Assembly (NCBI GenBank): GCA_009746045.1
Contig: RPFO01000072.1
Location: 5,603,007-5,667,006 of the forward strand
Direction of reading: 5' to 3'
Length of the DNA stretch: 64,000 nucleotides
Origin: Mesostigma viride
Lineage: Eukaryota; Streptophyta; Mesostigmatophyceae; Mesostigmatales; Mesostigmataceae
Below, piece after piece: positions 42,645 through 56,098 of the stretch. The notes below the pieces were generated by a model that had not been told where the DNA came from, searched no databases, and was given only the letters and a program-made list of their open reading frames with translations. Position numbers and translations under genes: made by a program. Within the stretch, counting starts at the first letter, position 1; each line of letters starts with the position of its first letter.

Positions 42645-43515
42645 TAGTTGTGTATCACCACCCTCCTTCCCACGGCAGGACCCGCTGTTGTACTGGCGGC
42701 GGTTGTGTACCACCTGTACGGTATTTGTGTACCACCCCCCTCCTTCCCACGGCAGGTACGCAGCGCCCGGCTGTTGTCCTGGCTGCAGTTGTGTACCACC
42801 TGTACGGTATTTGTGTACCACCCCCCTCCTTCCCACGGCAGGTACGCAGCGCCCGGCTGTTGTCCTGGCTGCAGTTGTGTACCACCTGTACGGTATTTGT
42901 GTACCATCCCCCTCCTTCCCACGGCAGGTACGCAGCGCCCGGCTGTTGTCCTGGCTGCAGTTGTGTACCACCTGTACGGTATTTGTGTACCACCCCCTCC
43001 TTCCCACGGCAGGTACGCAGCGCCCGGCTGTTGTCCTGGCTGCAGTTGTGTACCACCTGTACGGTATTTGTGTACCACCCCCTCCTTCCCACGGCAGGTA
43101 CGCAGCGAAGCGCTGTTGTACTGGCTGCAGTTGTGTACCACCTGTACGGTATTTGTGTACCACCCCCCTCCTTCCCACGGCAGGTACGCAGCGCCCGGCT
43201 GAACATTGTCCTGGCTGCAGTTGTGTACCACCTGTACGGTATTTGTGTACCACCCCCTCCTTCCCACGGCAGGTACGCAGCGCCCGGCTGTTGTCCTGGC
43301 TGCAGTTGTGTACCACCTGTACGGTATTTGTGTACCACCCCCCTCCTTCCCACGGCAGGTACGCAGCGAACCGCTGTTGTCCTGGCTGCAGTTGTGTACC
43401 ACCTGTACGGTATATTTGTGTACCACCCCCCTCCTTCCCACGGCAGGTACGCAGCGCCCGGCTGTTGTACTGGCTGCAGTTGTGTACCACCTGTACGGTA
43501 TTTGTGTACCACCAC
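42645..43515 (+). repeat. 86-bp minisatellite, about ten units
   Basis: Unit contains TGTGTACCACC twice, separated by TGTACGGTATT, then a C-rich stretch, CCCACGGCAGGTACGCAGCG and GTTGTCCTGGCTGCAG. Units vary by 1-4 bp (C-run length, GCCCGG versus AAGCG, an inserted ACA near 43202). Because 86 is not a multiple of 3 and all six frames are open, the long apparent ORFs on both strands are artefacts. Confidence 0.93.
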
Positions 43516-43985
43516 CCTCCATGGCCCATGCAGCCCAGCCCGGCATCGTGCCGTCGCCGACCCGACAACGTTTTCTCGAACAACACGAATTTGAATTTCA
43601 GGCACTGGAGCGGCTGGCACGCTAGCGGCACGACCAACGGAACAAGAGAACCGAGAAACTGTGGCCGCCAGGAGGATAAAGGTTTCAAGGCGCATGCGTT
43701 TGAGGCTAGCCAGAACCGAATGCGAGGTTTTACTTTATCAAACCGATGTATATCAATGTGGCCAGAATTCTTTTCCAGTTGCGGGGTCGTGTGTCGACAA
43801 TTTGTTGTTGGGCCGGGCACTTTAATCGTGATTGCAAGAAGTCAGTTCACGACGCCGTTAGCGTGGCATTTATGTACAGCAATTCATCGTTCGGCTTCTT
43901 TATCCTATCGGCAACTCCTCACGACGTGTGAGCGTGAGTCGGTTGTCGTGTGAATGGACACTTTCTGGGAAAGTAAGTCACTATA
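43516..43985. other. Spacer before the deleted CACTA element
   Basis: No supported gene; a segment near 43530-43700 is open on both strands but shows no motif. Confidence 0.5.
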
Positions 43986-45423
43986 CACTAGGAACTCGGC
44001 TTTGAGAATGGGTGAGAAATGGTGAGAAAAAGGGTGAGAAAGGTGAGAAAAAGGGTGAGAAATGGGTGAGAATGGGTGAGAAAGGTGAGAAAAAAGGGTG
44101 AGAATGGGGTGAGAATGGGTGAGAAAACACGTTTCTCACCCGGGTGAGATTGCCCCAAAAAGGTGAAAAAAGGGGAAAAACGTGAGAAAAATCTCAAAAA
44201 ACAGGACGTGAGATAAGTGAGAAAAACGGGAGGTGTGAAACGTGAGAAAATCAGGACGTGAGAAAAGTGAGAAAAGTGAGAAAAACAGGACGTGAGAAAA
44301 GTGAGAAAAGTGAGAAAACACAGCGCTGAAAAACACACCCATAATGCAATATGCTGGCAGCAGACACATGCATGCAGTGCCAGTAACAACCGCTGTTCAA
44401 AACAGCACGAACAATAATGATTTTTTCATTAAATGTTTGAATAATTTTAATGTTTACAGCTGCAAGAACCCGTTGATTCAACTATTCAACACTGTTATGG
44501 CGTTATGTACATCTTCGGCATTCAAATATGCCTTTTCAACACAGTCTGTTATGGCGTTATGACATCTTCGGCATTCAATGCCTGTTCAACACAGTCTGTT
44601 ATGGCGTTATGACATCTTTCGCATTCAATGCCTATCATCAAATACTATATGGTAGCTAGCTAACAAAGCGGGCCGGTCGACAGGGCGTCACATGCTGACT
44701 TGAAAGTGGAACCGCTTGCATTTTACTCTCGTGGTCCCTGCAAGAAATAAAGCAAACCGACACAATATACGCAAGAGGAAAAGAAATCAGATCCTTGACA
44801 TAGATGTAAGCGTTCTACAAGGATCTTGAGCTCAGCAAATGTGTATGGCAAATCATAATTCCATCAACATACAATTCTACACATCCATGCATGCAAGAGG
44901 CCGGGGGAAAAAAAACAGGCCCTTGCAGATAAACATCTATACCTTCAAATGCCAAAATAATGACACCTATAATTCCCCCTAAAATGAAAGCAGTGCAAGA
45001 GACAAAAAAGACATCAGATCCTTGACATAGACATCACCATTCTACAAGGAAGAGCTCACCAGCACCTAACGGTCCATGCAGCAAATGTGTAGAACCCAAC
45101 ACTCACTCTTATGGCAAAGCAGCCCCATGTGGCAAGGCAGCACCATACACATGAATCACACCATGCGCCAGATGTCACACGAGCAAGGCACAACGTTGTC
45201 GTCGGATCAGAAAGCAACAAACGTGAAAACGCTAGCGGCCCAAATCTGAGATTCCGCGGAACACAGAAAATAAGAAAGCTCAGAAGCTACCAGCAAGGGA
45301 TCGAACATATGACCTTTGGCATGATTTCGCGGCTGTGTGAGTCTCCTGATCCGAAGGCATCTCACTTAATTAACGTTTCGAAACAGCCAAACTGCGGAAA
45401 ATCTCTTACCGGAGAGAGTTGCC

Positions 45424-45640
45424 AATATCAAGGAGACAACCAGCGCAGGCCAGAAATCGGGAGAATCCGGACCATGGTAGCTCGAGCCTGCCGTTATCTT
45501 GTCCGCGTTTTCGAGTCGTGCAGGATTATGAATATGAATGGAGATGGAAATGTGTAGCCTTGTGCATTGAAATTACGGCTGGCTGACGTGAAGAGCGACT
45601 ACATGACCTACACGGTGGGGCCGGAAACGGCTTGCTTGAT
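45424..45640 (+). repeat. Repeat family A, within the deleted CACTA
   Basis: Begins at the constant TATCAAGGAGACAAC edge; ends near GGAAACGGCTTGCTTGAT. Inverted relative to the copy at 46170-46497; the 530 bp between them hold the former CACTA promoter region. Confidence 0.85.
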
Positions 45641-46169
45641 TGTGTTTCATCGTGGGCAACGAGTCCAACAACTACTTTCTCTGGGCGGCAAACTGCGGCA
45701 AATTGAACGCAAACCTCATCATGAAATCTTGACCGTCGAAATGTAACAATCCGACGACTTATGCAGTATGCCGCGTAATTTTCTGTTGCGGGAGAGCCGT
45801 TGGGCCGGTTCCCGACGCGGGCGACCAGTGGTTTGCGTTAAGTTAACTTAGCTGAAGTTCCCCAAGCCGCATGATGGCTCTCATCGACGGCCTCAGTCTA
45901 TTGACGCGTCGGCCCGATTTTGGCGGCACCCAATTTGACCCCAACGGCACCTACCGACAAAGGGCATACGTACGTTTCACGCGCACCACGACCTTCGAGC
46001 TCTGCTATGGCGGTGGTGCCGTGGGGCCCGCATCAGACTGCGGGCCCTTATCTGCTTTGGCGGTGCTGCCGTTGGGCCCGCATCAGAATTCAGGCCCTTT
46101 ATGCATGCGGGCCATTAATGCATGTTACTTTTTTAGTCTTCTGCATACAAATATGAAGCAATGAGGTCG

Positions 46170-46497
46170 TGTCCTCTGGATTTTTGCACTGCAAATGGCA
46201 TTTGCACCGTGTGCAGTTCCTGGACGTTTGGAAACATGCATGATGGCATGTGGCTAATGTAATGACTGACTAGCTAGACCGTTTCAGTGGTTTTTCATTT
46301 GCGGGTATTTCCTCGTAAATGGTGGGAAAGCGATCGCAGCAATGGTTCTCACCACTAGACACTCCCGGCCAGTGAAGCTCGAAAAACACGCCCTGATCAA
46401 GCAAGCTGTTTCCGGCCCCACTGTATAGGTCATCTTACAGTCGCTCTTTGCGTAAGCCAGCCATAATTTCAATGAACAAGGCTACACATTTGCATAC
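46170..46497 (-). repeat. Repeat family A, inverted, within the deleted CACTA
   Basis: Matches the second half of 2225-2540 in reverse orientation, including the part around the CTAGCTAGTCAGTCATTAC motif and the CTGCACACGGTGCAAA extension. Confidence 0.85.
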
Positions 46498-46561
46498 TCT
46501 TTGCTTGGTTATCGGTGTGCCTTTGTTTGGATGCAGGGGGGATCGCTGTGCTGACACAACG

Positions 46562-47868
46562 CGGCAAGGGATTTGCTGGTAGAAGATGCCCTTCCCAAGG
46601 CTGATTACAGCGACCCTGCGAATGGCGACGAGGCCTACTGGTGAGCCTTGTTTTTTGCAAATGCTACTTACGCCGTCTGCTTTGGTTTTTTAATTCAGTC
46701 CTATTGAAAGGCGCCTTGGGATTAGCCATGCAATCATGTTTTACTGTCACAAAGCCAGCCCTAGTAATTAATATCTAGTTTGTTTGGTTTTACCCATCCG
46801 GGTGCCATGATCTTGCCGCCAGTAAAAGCGTCCTGTGTTGTATCTGTTCTATTTTTTTTAATAACCAATACTTGCAATAATAATACTCTTTGCTGGGTTA
46901 TCGGTGTGCGTTTGTTTGAATGCAGGCGAGATCGCTGTGCTGACACAACGTTCAACGTGCTTGCATGGGCATCATTAAACCTGACGCCGCTTGTGCCGCA
47001 AGGCATTGTAGCGGCGTGTGGGGGCGTGAAGCGCTACGCGGATTCTTTCCACAAAGTCAGGATACACAGGTTCAACTACCGCACGGAGGCTGCGGACCAA
47101 TCCCAGGGAAAGCGGCACAAGAATGCGGGAGTTGCGGTGCATGGCCCGGGCGGTGTAGACTTTGGTTTCATTACACACATTCTGAAGGCCAGGTTAGAGT
47201 ACCCACGAGGGGGCTGGGAATGGCAGCTGTTGTTGAAGGTGGAGCTTTTTGATCGCCTTCATGTCGCTCACCTGCCCCACGAGAGGTTGGTGGTCATCAG
47301 CAGCGCACAGGCCCCCAGGTCGTCGTGCCTTGTGTTGCCAGGTGCAGTGAGCTCAGTTGGGTATGTCGTCGATGAATGCTATGCTCCCGAAATGGTGGTA
47401 ATCCCTGCCAAACTGCCATGGAGCATGGCACATCAGGCGCAATCTGCCCTCAGTAACCATGTGTATCACAGCGTGGCAGCAGATTTCCCCACCATGCCGC
47501 AGTTTGAAGTGATTGAGGAGGGTGAGCCGATGCCACCGCCACCGCCTAGTGGCAAGAAGAAAGGCAAGAAGAAGGGGTCCAAGAAGAAGAAGGTGGCAGC
47601 GGCAGACCTAGGTGATGGCGACGTGGTGCGCCGCGCTGGCAAGGCACCTGCTCGAGGGCGCAGCCGCAAGCGTGGTGCTCCCACAGATGCTGGACCTAGC
47701 CAGCCCACCGTTGTAATTGAGGAGGTCCCTATGGCAAAGAGGGCCAGTGGAAGGCAGCGTAAAGCTGTGAACTATTGCGACACTAGTGGGGATGACACTA
47801 TGTCATCAGAAGATGATGTTGATGCAAGCAACCCCTCGGACAGCAGTTCTGAAGAAGATGACTATTGA
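46562..47868 (+). pseudogene. Truncated CACTA transposase (part of exon 5, exon 6)
   Basis: Exon 5 remnant 46562-46642 (encoding RDLLVEDALPKADYSDPANG) is followed by an intron with GTGAGC and TGCAG borders and exon 6 at 46926-47868. Exon 6 is open to the stop and differs from the intact copy by few substitutions plus small in-frame changes in the Pro and Lys runs (three extra prolines, fewer lysines). Exons 1-4 with the catalytic core are missing, so this cannot be an active transposase. An ORF opening from the intron at 46780 is fortuitous. Confidence 0.9.
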
Positions 47869-48376
47869 TTTAATTTGGGCATGACAGCATTGTTTATGGA
47901 ATGATGTGCTGTTTTATATTGTATGACAACCCTATATTAATTGCACCTTTGTGCACCCTATAATGCATATCAAAGTGGTGTTGAGTTTTTTTTCACGTTA
48001 AGGACTTAATGAAATAAAGCTCATGATTTTTCTCGTGTTACACTCTTGGTGAGAAATTTCTCACCACGTTGACTTGTGATTTTTCTCGTGTTAGTGATTT
48101 TTCTCGTGTTGGTGAGAAACTTCTCAATTTTCTCAATTTTCTCAATTTTCTCACTTTTTCTCACCCATTCTCACCTTTTTTCTCACTTTAGGGTTTTTTC
48201 TCACCCCAATCTCACCAAAACCCCCTTTTTCTCACCAAAATCTCACCCTGGTGAGATTTCTTGCCTAGCGTTTGCGGAAAAAAATTGAGATTTTTCTCAA
48301 TTTTCTCAAAAAATTCTCACAAAAGGTGAGAAAATTGAGGGTTTTGAGAAAATTCTCAGAATCTGAGTTCCTAGTG

Positions 48377-50314
<1,938 letters not shown>

Positions 50315-50720
50315 ATGCAGCTTGCAAACGGCAAGGGCAAGCACCCGGGTAAGAGCAAAGGCAACCGCACGAGCAAAGGAAAGGGAAACTGGAAGAGCAA
50401 GCACAAGGCCAAGGAAAGTGGAAGAGTAAGCACAAGGCCTTGTGCTTGCCAAAAGGGCAGGCTCAAGGGAAATGACAAGGGCAGGGGCAGGCACAAGGGA
50501 AGCGGATAAGGGCAAGGGCAGGCGCAAGGGAAAGAGATTAGGACAAGTCAAGCACGAGGGAACGGACAAGGGCACGGGCAGGCACAAGGGAAAAGATGAA
50601 GACAAGGGCAGGCACTAGGGGAAGGATGAGGGCAACGGCAAACACTGGGGATCAAAGGATAGGGGCAAGGGCAGATGCTAGGGTAACAGTTAGGGCAAAG
50701 GCAGGCACAAGAGAAGAATA
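50315..50720 (+). repeat. Degenerate 18-24 bp GGCAAGGGCAGGCACAAG repeats
   Basis: Low-complexity array of AAGGGCA/GGCACAAG units; both strands look open (Lys/Gly/Ser or Pro/Leu rich) because of composition. Not considered coding. Confidence 0.75.
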
Positions 50721-50971
50721 AGGGGCCGTGAAGTATAAGTGGAAATGCGGGTGGCGACATGGGGTTCGATCGGGCCTGCATCTGATGCGAATGCAGATTT
50801 CAACTGCAGTGACAAACACAAGCGTAGACATAGGCAACGACAAATTCCTTGCATGCGTGCCTTGCTCTTCACCGGCTGGCTCGTTTGCTAGTTGTCTAAC
50901 AGTTTCTACCGATAAACATCACTTGCCATTGTAAGGTCTGCCTTGCTGCCGTGCTAGTGGGTAGCTGGGTG

Positions 50972-51195
50972 ATCGTGCTTGTTCCTTGTCAATTAGGGAG
51001 GGATGCATGTGGAGTAGGTGGGTGGGTGTGCTTGTTCCTTGCCAAGGAAGGGATGCACAAAGGTTAGATAGGTGCACGTGCTTGTTTCTTGTCAAGGGAG
51101 GGACGCACAAAGGGTAGGTGGGGGCACATGGTTGTGCCTCGTCAAGGGCGGGATGCACGAAGGGTAGGTGGGGGCATGTGGTTGGTCCTTGTCTT
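50972..51195 (+). repeat. ~50-bp tandem repeat, four units
   Basis: Units share GTGCTTGTTCCTTGTCAA, GGGAGGGATGCAC and AAAGGGTAGGTGGGGGCA, with 10-20% divergence. Confidence 0.85.
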
Positions 51196-51347
51196 TTCAC
51201 CGCCCAAGCGATGGCGATGCAGCATGCATTATACATTTATTCGTGCATTAAAAATCACTTTCCTTACAAGCGGCCTTAGCCGACTCCATCTGCCCGGTTG
51301 CCATTTCACCGTATTGCATTGTCCGGACACGGTTTTTGTGTCGCAGG

Positions 51348-51598
51348 TCTTCCCCCGTAAAGGCACAAGCTGCCTGCGCGCGGAATTCTGTGCAGACACC
51401 TCAGTTTCTGTGCGTTGGACAACACGACGGCTTCCCGCACATATCGAGCTCTGGATGTACAACATCTTCCCCCGGCGCACTTGCTCCCGGATGGAGCTTC
51501 TGTGCGGTGCCGACATCCCCGGAGCTGTCCTAAGCACCGCATGGAAACAGTATTTCAAGCCACGAAGAGAAGCCACGAATTTGATATTGACTTGATAT
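51348..51598 (+). pseudogene. Exon-like coding remnant, unknown
   Basis: An open frame follows an acceptor-like TGTGTCGCAG and reads VFPRKGTSCLRAEF...WTTRRLPAHIELWMYNI...STAWKQYFKPRREA, ending with TGA. Amino-acid composition looks protein-like, but there is no upstream exon I can join and no known motif. It may be a leftover transposon exon. Confidence 0.3.
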
Positions 51599-51939
51599 TG
51601 TCGTCAGAAGACTTGATATGCTATTTTCTGTGAAGGCGTTGGATTTTTGTGCATGACATGTAATCCTGCATTTAATAATGAAATTTTTTATGAAATAGGA
51701 ACTTGTCTTGCATGAGCCTTGCTGCAAATGCCATTCATTTTTTTTCCCCCGGGTAAATGGGTGTTAGGGGTTAGGTTGACCGAAATGATAAGTGAAATCA
51801 AAGTGAAATTCTGATAAGTGACATGCGTACTGCAATTCAGAACGACATAGCGACATTGATTGTAGTACCGGTAGTGTACGCGAGAAGCATACGACGTCGT
51901 AACCTACGGGGACCGAGTACCGGGATCGTAAATTACCAA

Positions 51940-52115
51940 CTCGTAGATTACGACGTCGCAAATTACTACCTCGTACCTTACTACCTCGTAAATTACTACC
52001 TCGTAAATTACTACCTCGTACATTACTACCTCGTACATTACTACCTCGTACATTACTACCTCGTAAATTACTACCTCGTAAATTACTACCTCATAAATTA
52101 CTACCTCGTACATTA
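51940..52115 (+). repeat. 15-bp tandem repeat, TTACTACCTCGTAAA type
   Basis: About eleven units alternating AAATTACTACCTCGT and ACATTACTACCTCGT. Related single motifs continue into 52120-52230. Confidence 0.93.
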
Positions 52116-52119
52116 CGAC

Positions 52120-52270
52120 GTTGGATCTTACCTCGGATCTAATTCGTAAATTACGAGAATGTATCCTAGCGCGAATGTATACCGTAATAGTAGCGGACTG
52201 CGTAAATTACCACCTCGTAATTTACGCCTCGGATGCTTTTTACCACCCTCGGACGAAAAGTATAGTGCCG
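52120..52270 (-). repeat. Fragment shared with 2905-3050 (inverted)
   Basis: Shares a nearly exact 42-bp core from ACGCCTCGGATGC to GAAAAGTATAGTG with the copy at 2905-2950 and weaker similarity further out. Confidence 0.75.
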
Positions 52271-52582
52271 GACCTATGGGACACTGAATTGCTTGAGGAT
52301 CCAGGGCTTCTGGGATTATCTGTTGTACTCCGCGCCCCGCGCATGATAGATAAGGAGAAATGGGCTGCCGTCTGCGATAAGCAACTGGAATCCTGTGGCG
52401 CATGCTCCTGTTTGCTCCCCACGGGCCCCGCGGCCCATCAATTGGTAGAATGCATGAGGGTTGATGTCCTCAGGTGGACGTTATTGCCCCTGAGGATAGC
52501 CGCTAAACTACCGCCTCGTCTGCCATTACAGTATAGCACAGCTCATGAGATGAGCATTATTATACCCCCCTCTAGTGATCGA
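52271..52582. other. Spacer
   Basis: No supported gene. A 192-residue frame starting at 52121 runs across repeat borders and is not considered real. Confidence 0.5.
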
Positions 52583-52735
52583 CTATATCAAGGAGACAAC
52601 AATGCACAGCGCATGCCAGAAATCGGGAGAATCCGGACCATCAGTAGCTTGAGTGAGCCTGCCGTTATCTTTTACGCGTTTTCGAGTCGTTCAGGATGAT
52701 GAATATGAATGGAGATGGGAATGTGTAGCCTTAAT
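52583..52735 (+). repeat. Repeat family A, partial copy
   Basis: Begins TATCAAGGAGACAAC, carries a small insertion (AATGCACAGCG), and ends near GTGTAGCCTTAATG. Confidence 0.85.
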
Positions 52736-53130
52736 GTGCATATTAATTACCTGCTCGGGGTGCACAATGTGCACCTGCACCACCGACCATGATGGATCAT
52801 GCATCCCGATCATGCTCGCACGGGGCGACATGGGGAGATGGCCTAGAAGGCCTGCATGACATACGGGGTGGAAGATAGTGTATGGCTAGGCTAGAGCTGG
52901 GCATGGCATCTCAGCAGAGAGTTACTCTCTGCTACTAGCTCGCTGCATAGTAGGCGCGAGGCTTGGCTAAATTCTTAAGGCATCATCCATGGGAGTCCCA
53001 TTCTAGGCAGAGCTTGGCTAAATTCTTAAGGCATCATCCATGGGGAGTCCCGTTATAGGCGCACATGCGCGTAGGCGTGTGCCACGTGCTAGGCTAAGCC
53101 TGCTAATCTACAATACTGTATATTATACAT
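52736..53130. other. Spacer with a 51-bp duplication
   Basis: GCTTGGCTAAATTCTTAAGG and the next ~30 bases occur twice (starts 52961 and 53012). No gene seen. Confidence 0.6.
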
Positions 53131-54544
53131 TCTCTAGAATGGGGTTGCTGGGGTGGCAGCCTGGCTGAGGGGGCGCCTGCGGCCAGGGCTTGTGGTCGAC
53201 GTGGATGACCGCCCCCCTCGATCCAGTTTACCGGTTTCCCCCCTGCGCTCTGCCGGACTCAGCTGGAGGTAGGTCCGGGCCATAGCTCCCGTCGCCGCTG
53301 TTGCTGTGCCAGGGTCAAGTCGTCGTCCAGGGTGTAAGAAGTCCCCGAGAGCTTCTAGCTTGCGGCATTTAGGAAACCACAGCTTATCTGCCATGTTACT
53401 ACTTAACCTGGTGCATGAGGAGCCGGGACAGCAGCTTACCCTGCGCGCGCGGGGAAGGCGGACAGCCGACATCCGCAGCTCACCACAGTGTCAGTTGCAT
53501 GGGGACAAGAATGTCGCGCTTAAATGCTATGGCAATTAGAGTCTCCGAGTTCTTACCTGCTGGCTGGTCGAAGTGCTTGACGATATGACATTGTGGCTGC
53601 GCTGGGTGAGTTCCGGCGGCCTCCTCGCGGAGGTCGAGCGTTTGTTGCTTGAGCTGTGTCGCGATGGTGGAGGCGGTGGAGCCGGGTGGTGTGGAGCTTA
53701 AGCAGGTCCGCCCAGGTCTGGGTGCGGGGAGGAGCATCGCTGGCCGGGCCAGCAGGTGCCGGCTGCATCATTGGGCAGCGATGTCCTTCACCGCCTAGCT
53801 GGGCGGTGAGGCCCGCGGTATTTTGCAGGCACTCAATGGCGATGGCGTTGTCCTTGAGGCGCTGGTCCATGTCAAGGAGCTGGGCTTTGATGTCGGCGGT
53901 GGAGGTGGAGGCGGCAGTGGAGGTGGAGAAGGCGAGGAGGGCGGAGGTGGCGGTGACAGTGGTGGATGCATGGGGAGCTCAGCAGAAGCCAGCGTGCCTC
54001 CCAATGCTGCCACGTCTGCAGCAAGAAGGGTTTGCACGTGCTGCTCGAGGGCTTCCTTACATAATTAAGGATGGAGCGGAGTGTGGGTTCGGAGGCCGGA
54101 GATGGAAGGAGCCCAGATCTCGCCATTAGAGCGCATGAGAAAGGAGTTGAAAACGAGGTGCTGGAGTTGGGGCCCGCCGGGGGCACCCGAACAGGAAGCT
54201 AGGGGCCACTGACCCAGGTGCCGTCCGGGTGAATGAGGCGGTCGAGGCTGTGAAGATGGAGGCACAGGTCGTAAAGCGAGGAGGCGTACATAGTCCGGAC
54301 TTGGGGCCCCGAAGAAGGTGCAGTGCAGAGCAGATTGGGGCCGATTGGAGGTTGGGGCCGATCAAAAGCGCGGTTCTGTTGGGCGCAGTTCTGCTGGGCA
54401 GCTGTGTTTGGTATCAGGCGATGCCGAGGGGGAGGCCGCAGGAGCGGAGTGCTCTACCAACGCTTGGGTAGTGTCACTGCTGCCTGGCAGGCCGCGCGGA
54501 GCTACAGCCGGAGCTGCATGCAGGCGAATTTTCTTGTGCATATA
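53131..54544 (-). pseudogene. Decayed ORF1/gag-like coding remnant
   Basis: On the minus strand several frames together give a helical protein-like sequence: HVQTLLAADVAALGG (about 54030), ADIKAQLLDMDQRLKDNAIA (about 53900-53840), TAGLTAQLGG, and TWADLLKLH (about 53710), with a Pro-rich low-complexity stretch between. The coiled-coil style resembles ORF1 or gag proteins, but no zinc knuckle or RT is seen and frames are interrupted. The minus-strand frame at 67-250 has a similar style. Assignment is tentative. Confidence 0.3.
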
Positions 54545-54720
54545 CTATGTATATTGTTGGGGCATGATGCAGACGATATTTGTAACTTCCGTGACACCAG
54601 TTGTCTCAGGCATAGTTGTCTCACTTAAAACTATTTGGCTTAATGAGATTAGCATCAGTACTCCGTGGCATGCCCATGCGCATGACACGCAAGTAAAGTA
54701 CTTACTTACTTCCTTACTTA
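54545..54720 (+). repeat. Host repeat D, uninterrupted-type copy
   Basis: Its two parts (TTGGGGCATGATGCAGA... near 54552 and AGATTAGCATCAGTACTC near 54650) match the left and right flanks of the dimer at 27257-29220. Confidence 0.7.
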
Positions 54721-54758
54721 CGTTAATGTCGAGTCAGGATGATGGAAACGTGAGTTAC

Positions 54759-54976
54759 AGGTGAAATAATAGTGCCGGAACCTTTTTGCCACCGAGGCAA
54801 ATCGGGCCGGAAGTACACTATGTATTTTGCCCGGATTCACCACTTCCGAGCACCAAAGTTGATTCGGCCGAATTAACTTGGGTGCTCGGAAGTGGTGAAT
54901 CCGAGCAAAATATAGTGTTCCGGCCCGATTTGCATGCCTCACTCAGTGGCAAAAAGGTTCCGGCACTATTTCACCT
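54759..54976. mobile_element. Palindromic MITE, 218 bp
   Basis: Almost the whole element is one inverted repeat: arms of about 96 bases begin AGGTGAAATA(AT)AGTGCCGG and end near GAGCACC, around a short centre containing TTCGGCCGAA. It interrupts a divergent family-A repeat (GGATGATGGAAACG on the left, GGAAATGTGTAGCC on the right). A target duplication is not clear (TTA left, TAA right next to the arms). Superfamily undetermined. Confidence 0.85.
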
Positions 54977-55251
54977 AACTACGTGAGGCGGAAATGTGTA
55001 GCCTTATGGCTAGCTGGCTAACTTTCAGAGCGAGTCTGAGGTCTCTAGATCGGTGGCCGGCCGGTTTATCTAAAAAACAAACTGGCGCATGATAAATGCG
55101 TTTGTTCCTAGCGGCCAGGAGGAGTGTTTAGTGTACTTCCAGTTGTGAGCCCCATGATGCAGGGTAAAAAATCCTCCCTGATCCCCAGGGCACAATAGCT
55201 ATATCGTCCTGGCTTGGGGCGCGCGCAACAAAGTTCTATAGACAAAACACA
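54977..55251. other. Spacer with a divergent family-A part
   Basis: The first ~80 bp continue repeat A after the MITE. The rest has no feature I recognise. Confidence 0.5.
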
Positions 55252-55527
55252 AACCAACCAACCAACCAACCAACCAACCAACCAACCAACCAACCAACCA
55301 ACCAACCAACCAACCAACCAACCAACCAACCAACCAACCAACCAACCAACCAACCAACCAACCAACCAACCAACCAACCAACCAACCAACCAACCAACCA
55401 ACCAACCAACCAACCAACCAACCAACCAACCAACCAACCAACCAACCAACCAACCAACCAACCAACCAACCAACCAACCAACCAACCAACCAACCAACCA
55501 ACCAACCAACCAACCAACCAACCAACC
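55252..55527 (+). repeat. (AACC)n microsatellite at the gypsy LTR end
   Basis: About 69 uninterrupted AACC units, ending exactly at the outer end of the gypsy 3' LTR. The Gly-Trp-Leu-Val and Asn-Gln-Pro-Thr frames are artefacts. Confidence 0.98.
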
Positions 55528-56098
55528 TGTTACGCCGCAAGCCTCGGCCGCCACCTCTACCTCTACCTGTCCTGATACTACCTAAACTAGTGAGGCTGCC
55601 TCTATATACACCCCTAGCGAAAGACGACCGAGACGAACCAGATCTCAATGCATTTACATATGTACTACTGTAATACGCCATAGGCCATTTAATCAAACCC
55701 GTTTACTCCAGGAAAAGAGGAAGGAAACACAACTACACTGCCGTGACCCAAGCCTATATGTGTTAATTCATTTAACACACGCCGAGTGACCCCACAAGGA
55801 GTGGAACGTGCATAAATGGTCACCAACGGTCCAACAGGCTCGGGCCGACCTGGCCCTCGCCTGCAGAAACACAGAAACACAAGCAGGTGCACAGATGCAC
55901 GCCTGTCCACTACATTCTACAAAAGGATAAGGACCACTAATATAGTACGCGGCGCGGCGCCCAAAGGCACCCACTATACCACAGTACTGTTACGGGGACA
56001 ATCATGTCCAAACTAGAACTGCACGTAACCTAGGAACAACCGAGGCCAAGGACCTAATTTACGTCCGTAACTACAACGAATTGTTACGCGACGTAACA
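55528..56098 (-). repeat. 3' LTR of the gypsy element
   Basis: 571 bp on the minus strand, starting TGTTACG and ending CGTAACA, a 7-base inverted end with TG...CA. It follows a polypurine tract (56099-56116, TTTGTGGGGGGGGAGG). Since only one LTR is in the window, the boundary rests on the tract, the TG/CA rule and the abrupt start of (AACC)n. The short frames inside are not genes. Confidence 0.8.

Larger units (their letters stand above)
43986..48376 (+). mobile_element. Internally deleted CACTA derivative, 4.4 kb
   Basis: Same CACTAGGAACTC ends and nearly identical subterminal blocks as the 9.5-kb element. It keeps the last exon region of the minus gene (about 44700-45000), the divergent promoter region (about 45690-46000), part of transposase exon 5 (46562-46642), intron 5 and exon 6. 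Transposase exons 1-4 are gone. Two family-A repeats lie in opposite orientation at 45424-45640 and 46170-46497, and at 46496-46560 an extra copy of the intron 5/exon 6 border lies upstream of exon 5, a rearrangement scar. TA flanks both ends. It is non-autonomous but could be moved by the intact element. Confidence 0.92.

Noticed and set aside
42579-43953. ORFs of 300-420 codons on both strands
   Set aside because: The 86-bp minisatellite is stop-poor in most frames; no motif and no codon bias.
46780-47868. A full 362-codon gene starting at 46780
   Set aside because: The first ~50 codons are intron sequence, as shown by the intact CACTA copy; only exon 6 is coding.
54756-54979. TTA target duplication for the MITE, suggesting Harbinger
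   Set aside because: Flanks read TTA on the left and TAA on the right, which is an inverted rather than direct pair.
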